The notes under the pieces were generated by a model. The model ran no database searches. It was given only the letters and a program-made list of their open reading frames with translations, and had not been told where the DNA came from. Both the position numbers and the translations under genes were made by a program. From positions 186,001 to 250,000 of the forward strand of contig CAVTIS010000002.1 of the NCBI GenBank assembly GCA_963734845.1: a stretch of DNA of 64,000 nt, written 5' to 3'. Origin of the DNA: JAKAVN01 sp963734845 (GTDB lineage Bacteria > Desulfobacterota > Binatia > Binatales > Binataceae). Positions within the stretch are counted from its first letter, which is position 1, and each line of letters opens with the position of its first letter. Positions 51,489 to 59,537 of this stretch are shown piece after piece.

Positions 51489-52072
51489 TCAGGGGCACGC
51501 ACTCTCCCGCGCCGGCGGGCTGTAGGAGAGGGAGGCAGCTGCTCGAATTCTCCCACTTCCGGACCTGACGGCCGCTGGTCGCGCACTGCGAGTCGTTCTT
51601 CCGGCTCAATCAACGCATCCTGCTTTTCCAGCGATTCATCCATTTCCTCGGGCAAGTTCCAAAGATGGCGCGAAGGCTCATCGATAGAGCCTTCACCCGG
51701 CCGGTGCTGTCGATTTCGCTTCGACTGGCAATCGACGCAGTAGGCCGCAAAGGGCAGCACCTTGAGGCGGTCAACAGGGATGTCCTCGCCACATCCCTCG
51801 CAAATTCCATAGCGTCCTTCCTCGACCCGACTCAAAGCGGCGGCTATAGCCTTCAACCGATATTCGGCACGTTCGATTAGGCCGGCGTGGGTCTCTACTT
51901 CGGCGAGAGCGCGGGCCGCATCGAGTTCGTCGCCCGGGAGTGGCTCCGCATCTTCCTCCTGCGCTCTGCGAAAATCGCGAATCCGCGCAAGTGCCTCATT
52001 GCGCTGATGAGCGAGAAGGTTCCGTAGAGTCTGAAGGCGCTCACTATTGCTGATGGTTCGTGATGATTTCAT
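51485..52072 (-). CDS. TraR/DksA-type zinc finger protein
   Basis: 195 residues. Coiled-coil N-terminus (LQTLRNLLAHQRNEALARI), then RVEEGRYGICEGCGEDIP with the four-Cys zinc finger closing at YCVDCQSK. The tip of the coiled coil bears acidic DxxDA-like residues (GDELDAA), as in DksA. A 75-residue Glu/Pro-rich C-terminal extension is unusual. It likely binds the RNA polymerase secondary channel and tunes promoters with ppGpp. Located 46 bases after the PRPP synthetase gene. Confidence 0.85.
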   Translation of the reverse strand: MKSSRTISNSERLQTLRNLLAHQRNEALARIRDFRRAQEEDAEPLPGDELDAARALAEVETHAGLIERAEYRLKAIAAALSRVEEGRYGICEGCGEDIPVDRLKVLPFAAYCVDCQSKRNRQHRPGEGSIDEPSRHLWNLPEEMDESLEKQDALIEPEERLAVRDQRPSGPEVGEFEQLPPSPTARRRGRVRAPE

Positions 52073-52118
52073 TGTTCAGCCTGTTTCCTGAGAGCATTTG
52101 CCTCTCGTTTGGTTGCGA

Positions 52119-53057
52119 TCAGACATGCGCTATCAAGTCACTCAAGGACTGGTTCCCGTGCAGCCGCCTTATGGCTTCTGCCAAAAGCGGAGCGACGCTG
52201 ACCACCTTAACGGGCAATCGCAAATCTGCGGCGAGCGCCACGCTATCCGTAACTATGAAGCGCTTCACTCCAAGGACGCGCAGCCGTTCCTGCGCCGGAC
52301 CGACGAACAGGCCGTGAGTCGCTACCACGGTCACCTCTGATGCGGCCCCGGCTGCTTTCACCAGATTGACAGCCGCCGCAATGGTCCCTCCTGTAGTGAT
52401 CATATCGTCAACAATGAGAATCGGACGCCCGCGAACATCGCCGACGATCCCCTTCGCTTCAACTTCCTCGCCGCTGAGGCGGGTTTTGTTGACCACCGCG
52501 ATCCGCATATGGAGCATCCGCGCGTACCGTTCTGCGAGTTTCACAGCGCCGAGGTCGGGCGCCACGATGACCGATTCCGCCGGAACGCCCGAAGCGGCGG
52601 CCTGTGCCAAGATGGGAATAGCGCTCAGATGCTCAAGTGGAAACGGGAAAAACCCTTCGAGCGCGGCGCTGTGAAGGTCAAGCGCCACCACGCGCTCTAT
52701 TTGGCTCGTCCCGAGCAGGTCGGCAACGAGGCGTGCGCCGACCGGGTCCCGACCCGTGGCTCTCCGGTCTTGACGCGCGTAACCAAAGTACGGGATTACG
52801 GCAGTCAGACGCGCGGCGCCGGCGCGGCGGCACGCGTCGGCAAGCATGAAAAGATCGAAGAGATGCTCATGCACCGGCGGGCTTGTCGGCTGAATCAAGT
52901 ACACGTCGCGCCCGCGTACACTTTCCTGAACTTCAATGTGAAGTTCGCTGTCAGGAAAGCGAGTGAGCGCCCGGCTTCCGAGCGTCAAGCCCATCCGCTC
53001 CGCAACCGCCGCGGCAAGCGTGAGGTTGGCGGAACCAACGAAAATGACAGGATCCAT
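52119..53057 (-). CDS. prs: Ribose-phosphate pyrophosphokinase
   Basis: 312 residues. PDSELHIEVQESVRGRDVYLI, the ATP-binding VIPYFGYARQDRR, the flexible-loop region near 98-110 and the PRPP loop ILIVDDMITTGGTI near 215 are intact. It makes PRPP from ribose 5-phosphate and ATP. As an accessory copy in a stress island near a phosphoribosyltransferase fusion it may feed nucleotide or NAD salvage. BON gene is 21 bases upstream. Confidence 0.93.
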   Translation of the reverse strand: MDPVIFVGSANLTLAAAVAERMGLTLGSRALTRFPDSELHIEVQESVRGRDVYLIQPTSPPVHEHLFDLFMLADACRRAGAARLTAVIPYFGYARQDRRATGRDPVGARLVADLLGTSQIERVVALDLHSAALEGFFPFPLEHLSAIPILAQAAASGVPAESVIVAPDLGAVKLAERYARMLHMRIAVVNKTRLSGEEVEAKGIVGDVRGRPILIVDDMITTGGTIAAAVNLVKAAGAASEVTVVATHGLFVGPAQERLRVLGVKRFIVTDSVALAADLRLPVKVVSVAPLLAEAIRRLHGNQSLSDLIAHV

Positions 53058-53078
53058 CGACTTCCCTCGACTGGTTCC

Positions 53079-53831
53079 CTAACGCTCGTGTTCAAGCCGA
53101 TTGACAACGCGGTCGACGCCGAAGACGTACCATGCATCCATCTCAGCCATCTCGCTCTCGGCGTTATTGACGACAAGCCCTTCCAGCGTGACTACGGCAG
53201 TGCGAACGGTCACGCGGATGCGATAGGCGTTGATCAGCGGGTCTTTTTCCAAAACCAGTTTCACCGCCTCCGCAATCTCGTCGTCGCTGTCCTCCTGTGT
53301 GGGCGCCACTTCGAGGCCGTTGACGACATCGCAACTGCCCGGCACCCACCAGGCCAACACTCCTGCAAGTCGTTTGTGAGAGAGACTGCTCACTTGACCT
53401 TCCAGCGTCACAACGCCGTCACCAACCATTACGTCAATCGAACAGCGCGGCGTGACCACCTGTGACTGCCTGAAGATCTCCCAGCGGCCGCTATTCATTA
53501 TCCGAATGCCGCAGTTATTGATTGCAGGCTCTTCGAGCAGAGCGTCGCGAACATGATCGCGGATTTCACCGTCGCCCATCGGGGTTGCAGGCTTAATCCG
53601 AAGACGGTCGACAATGCCACTTACGCCGCCGATCGCAGCTGCGTGCTCGAGCGCAAGTTTCTTCGCAGCGATGTTTTCAAGTTCACCTTCGAGAACGAGA
53701 ACACCGTCCGGGTCAAGAACAATTTTTAACGGATGCTTGTGGAAGCTTATACGCGGATCGTGTTCCAGCGCCGCGCTGACCTCATTAACGATGGTTTCGC
53801 TTCTATCCACGTTGAAATCCGGAAATGGCAT
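53079..53831 (-). CDS. Triple-BON-domain protein
   Basis: 250 residues with three BON-like repeats: residues about 10-75 (IVNEVSAALEHDPRI...VLVLEGELENIAAKKLAL), 85-165 (IRDHVRDALLEEPAI...VVTLEGQVSSLSHKRLAG) and 180-245 (IAEAVKLVLEKDPLI...VVTLEGLVVNNAESEM). BON domains bind phospholipids or stabilise envelopes under osmotic shock. No signal peptide is present, so it is cytoplasmic or peripheral. Sits between GYD and prs in one run. Confidence 0.88.
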   Translation of the reverse strand: MPFPDFNVDRSETIVNEVSAALEHDPRISFHKHPLKIVLDPDGVLVLEGELENIAAKKLALEHAAAIGGVSGIVDRLRIKPATPMGDGEIRDHVRDALLEEPAINNCGIRIMNSGRWEIFRQSQVVTPRCSIDVMVGDGVVTLEGQVSSLSHKRLAGVLAWWVPGSCDVVNGLEVAPTQEDSDDEIAEAVKLVLEKDPLINAYRIRVTVRTAVVTLEGLVVNNAESEMAEMDAWYVFGVDRVVNRLEHER

Positions 53832-53886
53832 GTTCTCTGTGCTCTTTGGAATAGACCCGCCGTAACGGCACTCCGCGGCTTTGCTC

Positions 53887-54192
53887 TTAGTTTTTGAGAC
53901 CTTGCGCGAGGGTCAGGAAACGTTCCCACGGCGTCGCGACCCAGGTTTCAGTCGTTGCGTGCCCGAAGGATCGGACGAGAAGCGCAACTCGCGTCGCCGT
54001 GTCAGCGTCCGGCGCCTCGAAGACGTCTAGATAATCGCACGGACCGAGCACGGCATAGTTGGCGAGCCATTTTACGCCAGGGCATTCCTGGCGAATGCGC
54101 TCTTCGACCTTCTTGTTGAGATTCGCGACGGCTCCGGGACGGGTCAAAGCCTCGGGCGAAAGCCTCGTCAGCATTATGTAGTTGGCCACCAT
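53887..54192 (-). CDS. GYD domain protein
   Basis: 101 residues matching the GYD family (PF08734): MVANYIMLTRLSPEAL at the start, VKWLANYAVLGPCDYLDVFEAPD near 40-62 (the GxYD-like core reads GPCDYLD) and VRSFGHATTETWVATPWERF. Ferredoxin-like fold; function unknown. Follows the Hsp20 gene by 92 bases. Confidence 0.85.
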   Translation of the reverse strand: MVANYIMLTRLSPEALTRPGAVANLNKKVEERIRQECPGVKWLANYAVLGPCDYLDVFEAPDADTATRVALLVRSFGHATTETWVATPWERFLTLAQGLKN

Positions 54193-54284
54193 GAATCCTC
54201 CTCTGCCGGGCCACGGGAACAGACCGACTCGCAGTCCTGCTCTCGTGGTGGCGCACCGGAAACTTCACCACCTGTTCAGGCGGG

Positions 54285-54656
54285 CTACGCTGCTGCCTCC
54301 ATGATGCGGTGGCGTGGGGTGCAGACCGAGGCCATGACGCGCGCGATTTCCGCATAGGCGCCGTATGAGACTTCGCGGCGCAAATAATTCTCCTGCTTGA
54401 CCTCCTTCTCGCTCTTGCGTTCGCCCTTGATCGTGAGGACGTTTTGCAGGACGTTGATTTCGATGTCCTTGGGCTCAAGCCCAGGTACATCGACACGTAC
54501 CAGCAGATTGCCGTCCTTGACGTAGCTTTCGATCGGCGGGGCGAGCTCTTTGTCGGCTTCCTCGAATTCTTGAGAGAAGTTGGGGAAACGCGACTCCCAG
54601 CTTCTCGCCAGCCGTTCGAGGTCCCTAAACGGCTTCCACAGTGACAGTGCTCCCAT
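54285..54656 (-). CDS. Truncated Hsp20 small heat shock protein
   Basis: 123 residues. The start (SLWKPFRDLERLARSWESRF), an acidic linker and the alpha-crystallin domain up to LRREVSYGAYAE are normal (LVRVDVPGLEPKDIEINVLQN, LTIKGERK). After that the family pattern ends: the expected YGSFERTLTLP continuation, last strands and IXI tail are replaced by IARVMASVCTPRHRIMEAAA. The protein is about 30-40 residues short of a full domain. First gene of the GYD-BON-Prs-DksA-cytochrome run. Confidence 0.85.
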   Translation of the reverse strand: MGALSLWKPFRDLERLARSWESRFPNFSQEFEEADKELAPPIESYVKDGNLLVRVDVPGLEPKDIEINVLQNVLTIKGERKSEKEVKQENYLRREVSYGAYAEIARVMASVCTPRHRIMEAAA

Positions 54657-54918
54657 TGATTTTCTCCTCGATTGGATTTCCGCGCTCGACGCTCGAGCAC
54701 ACCTTCAGGTCAGCAAGCAACGCGCCAATCGAATCATCGCAGAATGCTGCCAAAGTTCGGCCCTCCGTGTTGCCAAAAGGCAACTCCGGTGCCGATGGCT
54801 CGAACGGGAGCACGGGAGCGAAGGCGACGACGTGTGCCGCCAAATTTTTAAGGCGAGCTGAGCATCCCAACGGGTTTGCTACCTGCGCCACGGATAGAGG
54901 AGTGCGTCCTTGCGCACC

Positions 54919-55500
54919 TTAGTGTCTAGCTTCAGGCTGTGACGCGGAGAATTCCACCATTTCTTTCAGCATCCGAGTCAGGTTCGTCCGCACCGCGGCT
55001 TCGTTCGCCGAGGAGAGGCCGATCCCACTGTCCTGGTGCGAAATCACGTTGTCGGTCCGAACAATTCTGTTAGATGCGACTTCAACAAGTCGGTGATTGA
55101 CATGGCGGATCGACGTATACATCGCAGACGCTTCCATTTCGCGATGAGAGACTATTTCAGCGTCCAGTCGGTAATCGCTGCTTCCACTTGTAACGACTGA
55201 CTTTAAGATCTCTGATTGTTCGACGCTTCTTACGAGTGCGTACCAAAAACTGTTGCGGAGTGGCCGCTGAGGCTGGGGTCGCTCTCCCGCGACCTCGCCG
55301 ACAAGGACCGTCTTGCCCGACAACACTCCTGGGATCTGTTTGCCAAGACCCGCATTCGCGGCGAGCATATACTCCGGCTTAGGCGAACCAGTGACACATC
55401 CGCTGACAATCAAAGCTGCCAGCGCCATTCCAATCATCGCGATCACGCGCCAGTCGCGGTGCGTGTCTCGTCCTCGCCAGCAGTAATGCAGCGCCTTCAC
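54919..55500 (-). CDS. Predicted lipoprotein
   Basis: 193 residues. A hydrophobic stretch with lipobox (ALIVSGC) ends at Cys35; an earlier basic stretch suggests translation may begin at the Met just before IGMALAALIV. The mature part has alternating strands and helices (GKTVLVGEVAGE, FWYALVRSVEQSEILKSV, YRLDAEIVSHREME), resembling ABC-type or LptE-like transport-auxiliary lipoproteins. I cannot assign a family. A well separated single gene. Confidence 0.6.
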   Translation of the reverse strand: MKALHYCWRGRDTHRDWRVIAMIGMALAALIVSGCVTGSPKPEYMLAANAGLGKQIPGVLSGKTVLVGEVAGERPQPQRPLRNSFWYALVRSVEQSEILKSVVTSGSSDYRLDAEIVSHREMEASAMYTSIRHVNHRLVEVASNRIVRTDNVISHQDSGIGLSSANEAAVRTNLTRMLKEMVEFSASQPEARH

Positions 55501-55538
55501 GAGGCGCGATCCGAGTTCTTCACTTGAGCAATGCAGCT

Positions 55539-55724
55539 TTATAGTGGAGGAACAATGAGCACTGCGCAGAGCGATTCCCGCACGACGCGTTCAGCGACGC
55601 TCCCCATAAAGAAATGCCCCACGACAGAACGGCTACGGCCATGCGTCGCCATGACGACTAGGTCGACATCCCGTTCTGCCTCTGCGCGAATTATAACCTC
55701 GACGGGCAAACCAATTTCGCTCAC
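55539..55724 (-). pseudogene. Universal stress protein C-terminal fragment
   Basis: 61 codons covering only the last third of a UspA domain: VDLVVMATHGRSRSVVGHFFMG with the ATP-binding G-x2-G-x9-G(S) pattern, then SVAERVVRESLCAVLIVPP. The first 80 residues are missing. Immediately upstream (about 55735-55870, minus) another frame, RLLEALEEFRFEQPIL, resembles the N-terminal part of nicotinate phosphoribosyltransferase. Both appear to be remnants joined by a deletion. Confidence 0.7.
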
Positions 55725-55920
55725 GAATTCGCATCGTACGAACTCACGATGGCGGCTGGAGTGAAGAGCTTAAGAGAATCGAGGTAGTCGAGGATCGGCT
55801 GCTCGAAGCGGAATTCCTCGAGCGCCTCGAGCAGACGTCGAGCCCAGCGGCAACCAAAAACCCCCGGCGCGCCGCGCCGGCTCACCTGAAGGTGATGCGG
55901 GTAGGCTCCTTTCCGAGCAG

Positions 55921-56466
55921 TCAGGATTTGCCGGCTATCGCGACCGAGCTCGCTTGAGGCCCTTGATCACCCATCTCCTCGGCGAACCTGACCTCCGTAC
56001 CGATCTTCATCCTGTCGAACGAATCGCCTAGGACGCTGTTGCGATGAAAGTAAAGTTCGCGCCTGTCGGGTGTGGTCAGAAAGCCGTACCCCTCGAGCGG
56101 GAACAGTTTGCTCACGCGCGCGTGGGGCGTCGCCTCGACAGTCTTGACGTCGCCCCGCTGCTTGCGGGCGTAATCCTGCAACTCGCGCCGCGCGGCGTCG
56201 AAGGCCTCGCGAATCGCCACTGCGAGGTCATCCTCGGACTGCCGATCAACGCTCAACTCGCCACCCGGAAGTCTTAGATCGATTCGCACCTTGAACGGAC
56301 CGCCGCGGTGGTGATGGCCAACGTCGCCTTCCACGGTGACGTGGCAACCGCTGATACGCCCACGCTCGTAATAGCGCTCGAGTCTCGCGGCCTTTTCCCG
56401 GATTTCGGCTTCAGCGGCCGCATTCAAGGTGAAATTGCGGGCGGTGATTTGCAAATCGCGTTGCAT
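55921..56466 (-). CDS. Ribosome-hibernation factor (HPF/RaiA) fused to a cold-shock domain
   Basis: 181 residues. Residues 1-105 are an S30AE/HPF domain (LQITARNFTLNAAAEAEIREKA, CHVTVEG, SEDDLAVAIREAFDAARREL). Residues 120-180 are a cold-shock-like OB domain (KLFPLEGYGFLTTPDRRELYFHRNSVL, then GTEVRFAEEMGDQGPQASSV). It should bind the small ribosomal subunit and nucleic acid during dormancy. Such fusions exist in proteobacteria and plants-like long HPF differ from it. It fits the persistence theme of the island. Confidence 0.88.
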   Translation of the reverse strand: MQRDLQITARNFTLNAAAEAEIREKAARLERYYERGRISGCHVTVEGDVGHHHRGGPFKVRIDLRLPGGELSVDRQSEDDLAVAIREAFDAARRELQDYARKQRGDVKTVEATPHARVSKLFPLEGYGFLTTPDRRELYFHRNSVLGDSFDRMKIGTEVRFAEEMGDQGPQASSVAIAGKS

Positions 56467-57004
56467 GTCTCATCCTCGGCGCACTTTGCGTGATAACTTC
56501 TTCTTTCTCTACCTTGGGCACCGGCATCTTTACTTCGGCAACACCCTGATGAGCCCACAAGCAAGCAATGATCACACCACGTCAGAATATCGTGTACTCG
56601 CAGGCGTTCGCGTCGTAATGACTCCGATGGCGCCAGTGCTGTTTCCATTAGCGCCACGCTTCGGTTGCACAGAATTTGCTCGCCCGATGCAAGTAGAGCC
56701 AATGACACTGGCGATCGGTGCTGAGGTTGGATGCAGGCTGGGAGCCGGCATTAGAATGCGGGGCAGGGTTTTTAAGCAGTGCGTCTCTGTCGCAAGCCGC
56801 GATTGCCGTTCTTCAGGAGCGCTACCCCGTCGCGACGAGACCGGGCGGCAGATTGAGGATGCCTCCGGAATGCTGAACCGGGGCGGTTGGTGGGCGAGAA
56901 GCGCGTCGACGTGAACGCGTCTGTGGAAAGGGAATTGAAGCACCTCGGGCCGGTCGGTGACGAAGCGATGGCATTGATGCGCCGACCGGGTCGATAAGCG
57001 GATC
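56467..57004. other. About 540 bases without a supported gene
   Basis: Several frames are open on both strands but none shows a family motif or ribosome site. The last third may be part of the decayed ribonucleotide reductase that follows, but I could not place it. Confidence 0.4.
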
Positions 57005-57300
57005 CGCGATCGCCGAAGAACTCAAACGGCGGTTTCCGGTTGCGCTGGAGATCGAGCCGGGTCTTCACTTGCGGATGCAGGCCGCTTTTCAGGAACACGT
57101 CGACGCCGCAGTTTCAAAACGGTGAATTTGCCAACCGATGCCAGCCCGCAGGCTGTGCGTGAAATCTTCCTGACGGCACACGAGCTTGGGCTCAAGGGCG
57201 TGACCGTCTACCGCTACGGATCGCGCCCAGAGCAGAGGTGAGCATTGTAGACGACAGCGAAACGCCGGATTGCCGGGAATGCGAGCGCCGGATGGCCGAT
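57005..57300 (+). pseudogene. nrdJ: B12-dependent ribonucleotide reductase C-terminal remnant
   Basis: Pieces in three frames: ALEIEPGLHLRMQAAFQEHV and DAAVSK, then (after loss of one A in an A-run near 57118) KTVNLPTDASPQAVREIFLT, AHELGLKGVTVYRYGSRPEQ, then a further frame with TPDCREC. These match the end of adenosylcobalamin-dependent class II reductase, including the Cys pair at the extreme C-terminus. The rest of the gene is missing, so it is a decayed fragment. Confidence 0.75.
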
Positions 57301-57480
57301 TCACGAAAAATCATTAGCGACGCCGCGGCCGCGAAGCGTGGCGCTAACGAACACGTCCGGCCGCCCGAATGAGGAAAGCGGATAGAGTTGGAGCATCCGG
57401 CCACGGATATCCGGGCGGAATTCGCAGCCGTTTCGAGCGCACATTGGCTCGCAACACGGCCCTGATTAACGCCAGTGAGC

Positions 57481-59334
57481 CTACCAGCGCTTGAGCATTC
57501 GGAGCATCGCGCTTTTCTTGACCTGATGATCCTGCATCCGCTGGAGGATATCGTCCAGAGCTGTCACTGCCTCGCACAGGTGCGGCCCCTTATTGAGCAT
57601 CACGCACTCCGCGCGTTCCCCCATCGCGGCGTCGGTAATCTCGGCCCGTGACGGAAGTCCCTTCTTGGCGAGACTCTCCAGCACTTGCGTCGCCCAAACC
57701 ACGGGCATGTGGGCCGCCTCGCACACCCATAGGATCTCCTCCTGGATCTCTGCCATCCGTTCATAGCCGCATTCCACGGCCAGGTCACCCCGCGCGATCA
57801 TCACGCCCGCCGCGGGACGACGCATCGCGGCGAGCACCAGGGAGGGGAGATTGTCGAATGCCTTGCGCGTCTCGATCTTGAGCAGGATGCCGATGTCGGG
57901 ACGGCCAAGCCGGGCCAGATGCGCCTCGAGGGCTTCCACGTCGCTGCGCGAGCGCACAAAGGACATGCCAACGATATCGGCTTGCTCCGCGACCGCCTGG
58001 AGATCTTGGAGGTCCTTCGGCATCAGCGAAGCAATACTCAGATCGCTCTCCGGCAGATTGATGCCTTTGTTCGAGCGCAGTTTGCTACCTGCCGCGCCGG
58101 CGTGAGTAATTTCAATGGTGGCTTCCGAATCGACGACATTTTTGATAACTCCGCCGATCTTGCCATCGTCAAACCACACTCGCTCGCCCGCCTTGATGTC
58201 GCCGAGAATCTCCGGGATGGTACAGTTTATGGTTGCCGGACGCAGCACGCGTCCGTCCTCGTTCACCTCCGGGCCTCTGCCCAAGCGTAATTTATTCGAC
58301 AGCACCACGGTGTCGCCTTTTTTAAGGACGATGGGCTGATCCAGCGCGGGCAACCGTCCGACGTGCAGGACACAATCAAGCTCGCCCTTGCGGCGCAGCT
58401 CCATTCCTGAAGCGAGATAAGAAGTGCGGGCGCATTCGGCTTCGACGCGCTCGCCGTTTACCCTGGTCACGACTATTCGCCGAGAAGATCCTCGCGCATC
58501 GGTAAATTCGATCTGATCTCCGGCTCGGAGCGAGGTTAGATCGCCGGCGGCGACGGGAATCGATAGGAACTCCGCCCCATTCGCAACCGCGCCCGTATGC
58601 GTCTGTGGAACAAGGCAGATTCGCGCGGGCTTGAGCACCATTCCAGTAACATCACGCTCGGGGCGGACCTTGATCACTTCGGGGCCGGTTTCCATCGGGC
58701 CAACCCGCAGTTTGGGGCCGGCGAGATCCATCGACAGCCGGCAATTCCTGCCGAGTTCGTGCCTCGCGCGCTTGAGATGCTCGGCCATCGCCACCCACGC
58801 CTGGCGGTCGTCATACGAGCAGTTGACGCGCATGCAGTCCATGCCGCCGGCGACCAAATCGCGAACCAGTTGATAGTCCGATGCGGCTTCACTCGGCATC
58901 GTCACCATGATCCGCACCGCACGGTTGGCCGGGCTGGGACCGAGCAGCGTCTCGGTATGCTCACGCAACAACCTGTTGCCCTCTGAAAAATCGAGCGCGC
59001 GGGGCAAATGTTGCCACGAGCGACCGGCCAGTCCGTGGACCGCCGCGAGCACCGCGTCAAGCGTCGCCATCACGTGGGCTTCCGCGCGCCCCAGTGAGGA
59101 GAGCCCCAACTGGGCCAGTTCCTCCTGCAGATTGCGGATGTCGCGATGGCGCAGTGCGATATAGTGCGCGAGGTTACGGGAGCTTTTCAGATAGGTTGGG
59201 TCGATGCTGCCAGCCCGGGTCGCAAAGGCGCTCTCGTACTCGGCAAGCGACGACCTGATCTCGCTTAAGCGCTTGATAAGATCGTCGAGTTTCGCTTGTT
59301 TCGAAACTGCGGTCGACGTCACTGTTTCTTTCAA
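57481..59334 (-). CDS. Atypical pyruvate kinase
   Basis: 617 residues. A 135-residue helical N-terminal extension precedes the barrel domain (VRIMVTMPSEAASDY). Catalytic elements are recognisable: CMRVNCSYDD, LDLAGPKLRVGP, the Lys-Glu in ILLKIETRKAFDNL near 500 and GVMIARGDLAVECGYERM; ATQVLESLAKKGLPSRAE matches the conserved helix. The SGETA loop of normal enzymes is NKGPH. The B domain is enlarged and the C-terminal regulatory domain is absent; the protein stops after the barrel. It may act on phosphoenolpyruvate or a related substrate without the usual allosteric control. Confidence 0.85.
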   Translation of the reverse strand: MKETVTSTAVSKQAKLDDLIKRLSEIRSSLAEYESAFATRAGSIDPTYLKSSRNLAHYIALRHRDIRNLQEELAQLGLSSLGRAEAHVMATLDAVLAAVHGLAGRSWQHLPRALDFSEGNRLLREHTETLLGPSPANRAVRIMVTMPSEAASDYQLVRDLVAGGMDCMRVNCSYDDRQAWVAMAEHLKRARHELGRNCRLSMDLAGPKLRVGPMETGPEVIKVRPERDVTGMVLKPARICLVPQTHTGAVANGAEFLSIPVAAGDLTSLRAGDQIEFTDARGSSRRIVVTRVNGERVEAECARTSYLASGMELRRKGELDCVLHVGRLPALDQPIVLKKGDTVVLSNKLRLGRGPEVNEDGRVLRPATINCTIPEILGDIKAGERVWFDDGKIGGVIKNVVDSEATIEITHAGAAGSKLRSNKGINLPESDLSIASLMPKDLQDLQAVAEQADIVGMSFVRSRSDVEALEAHLARLGRPDIGILLKIETRKAFDNLPSLVLAAMRRPAAGVMIARGDLAVECGYERMAEIQEEILWVCEAAHMPVVWATQVLESLAKKGLPSRAEITDAAMGERAECVMLNKGPHLCEAVTALDDILQRMQDHQVKKSAMLRMLKRW

Positions 59335-59537
59335 TCAGAATGCCTGCGGATCTTTGACCATAGCAGTTTGTCGGGAATCTTGCTCTACGGTTTGATGAAC
59401 AGCGCGTTACGCCGGTATTTTGGAAGCAGGTAAGCAAGCGTAACAGCTAAGTAACTCAACCTGCTCATCGCTTACGACACGCGGGAAGTGCAATGCTATT
59501 CTTCCGTAAGATCTAAGCCACCCATTTTAAGTGTGAG

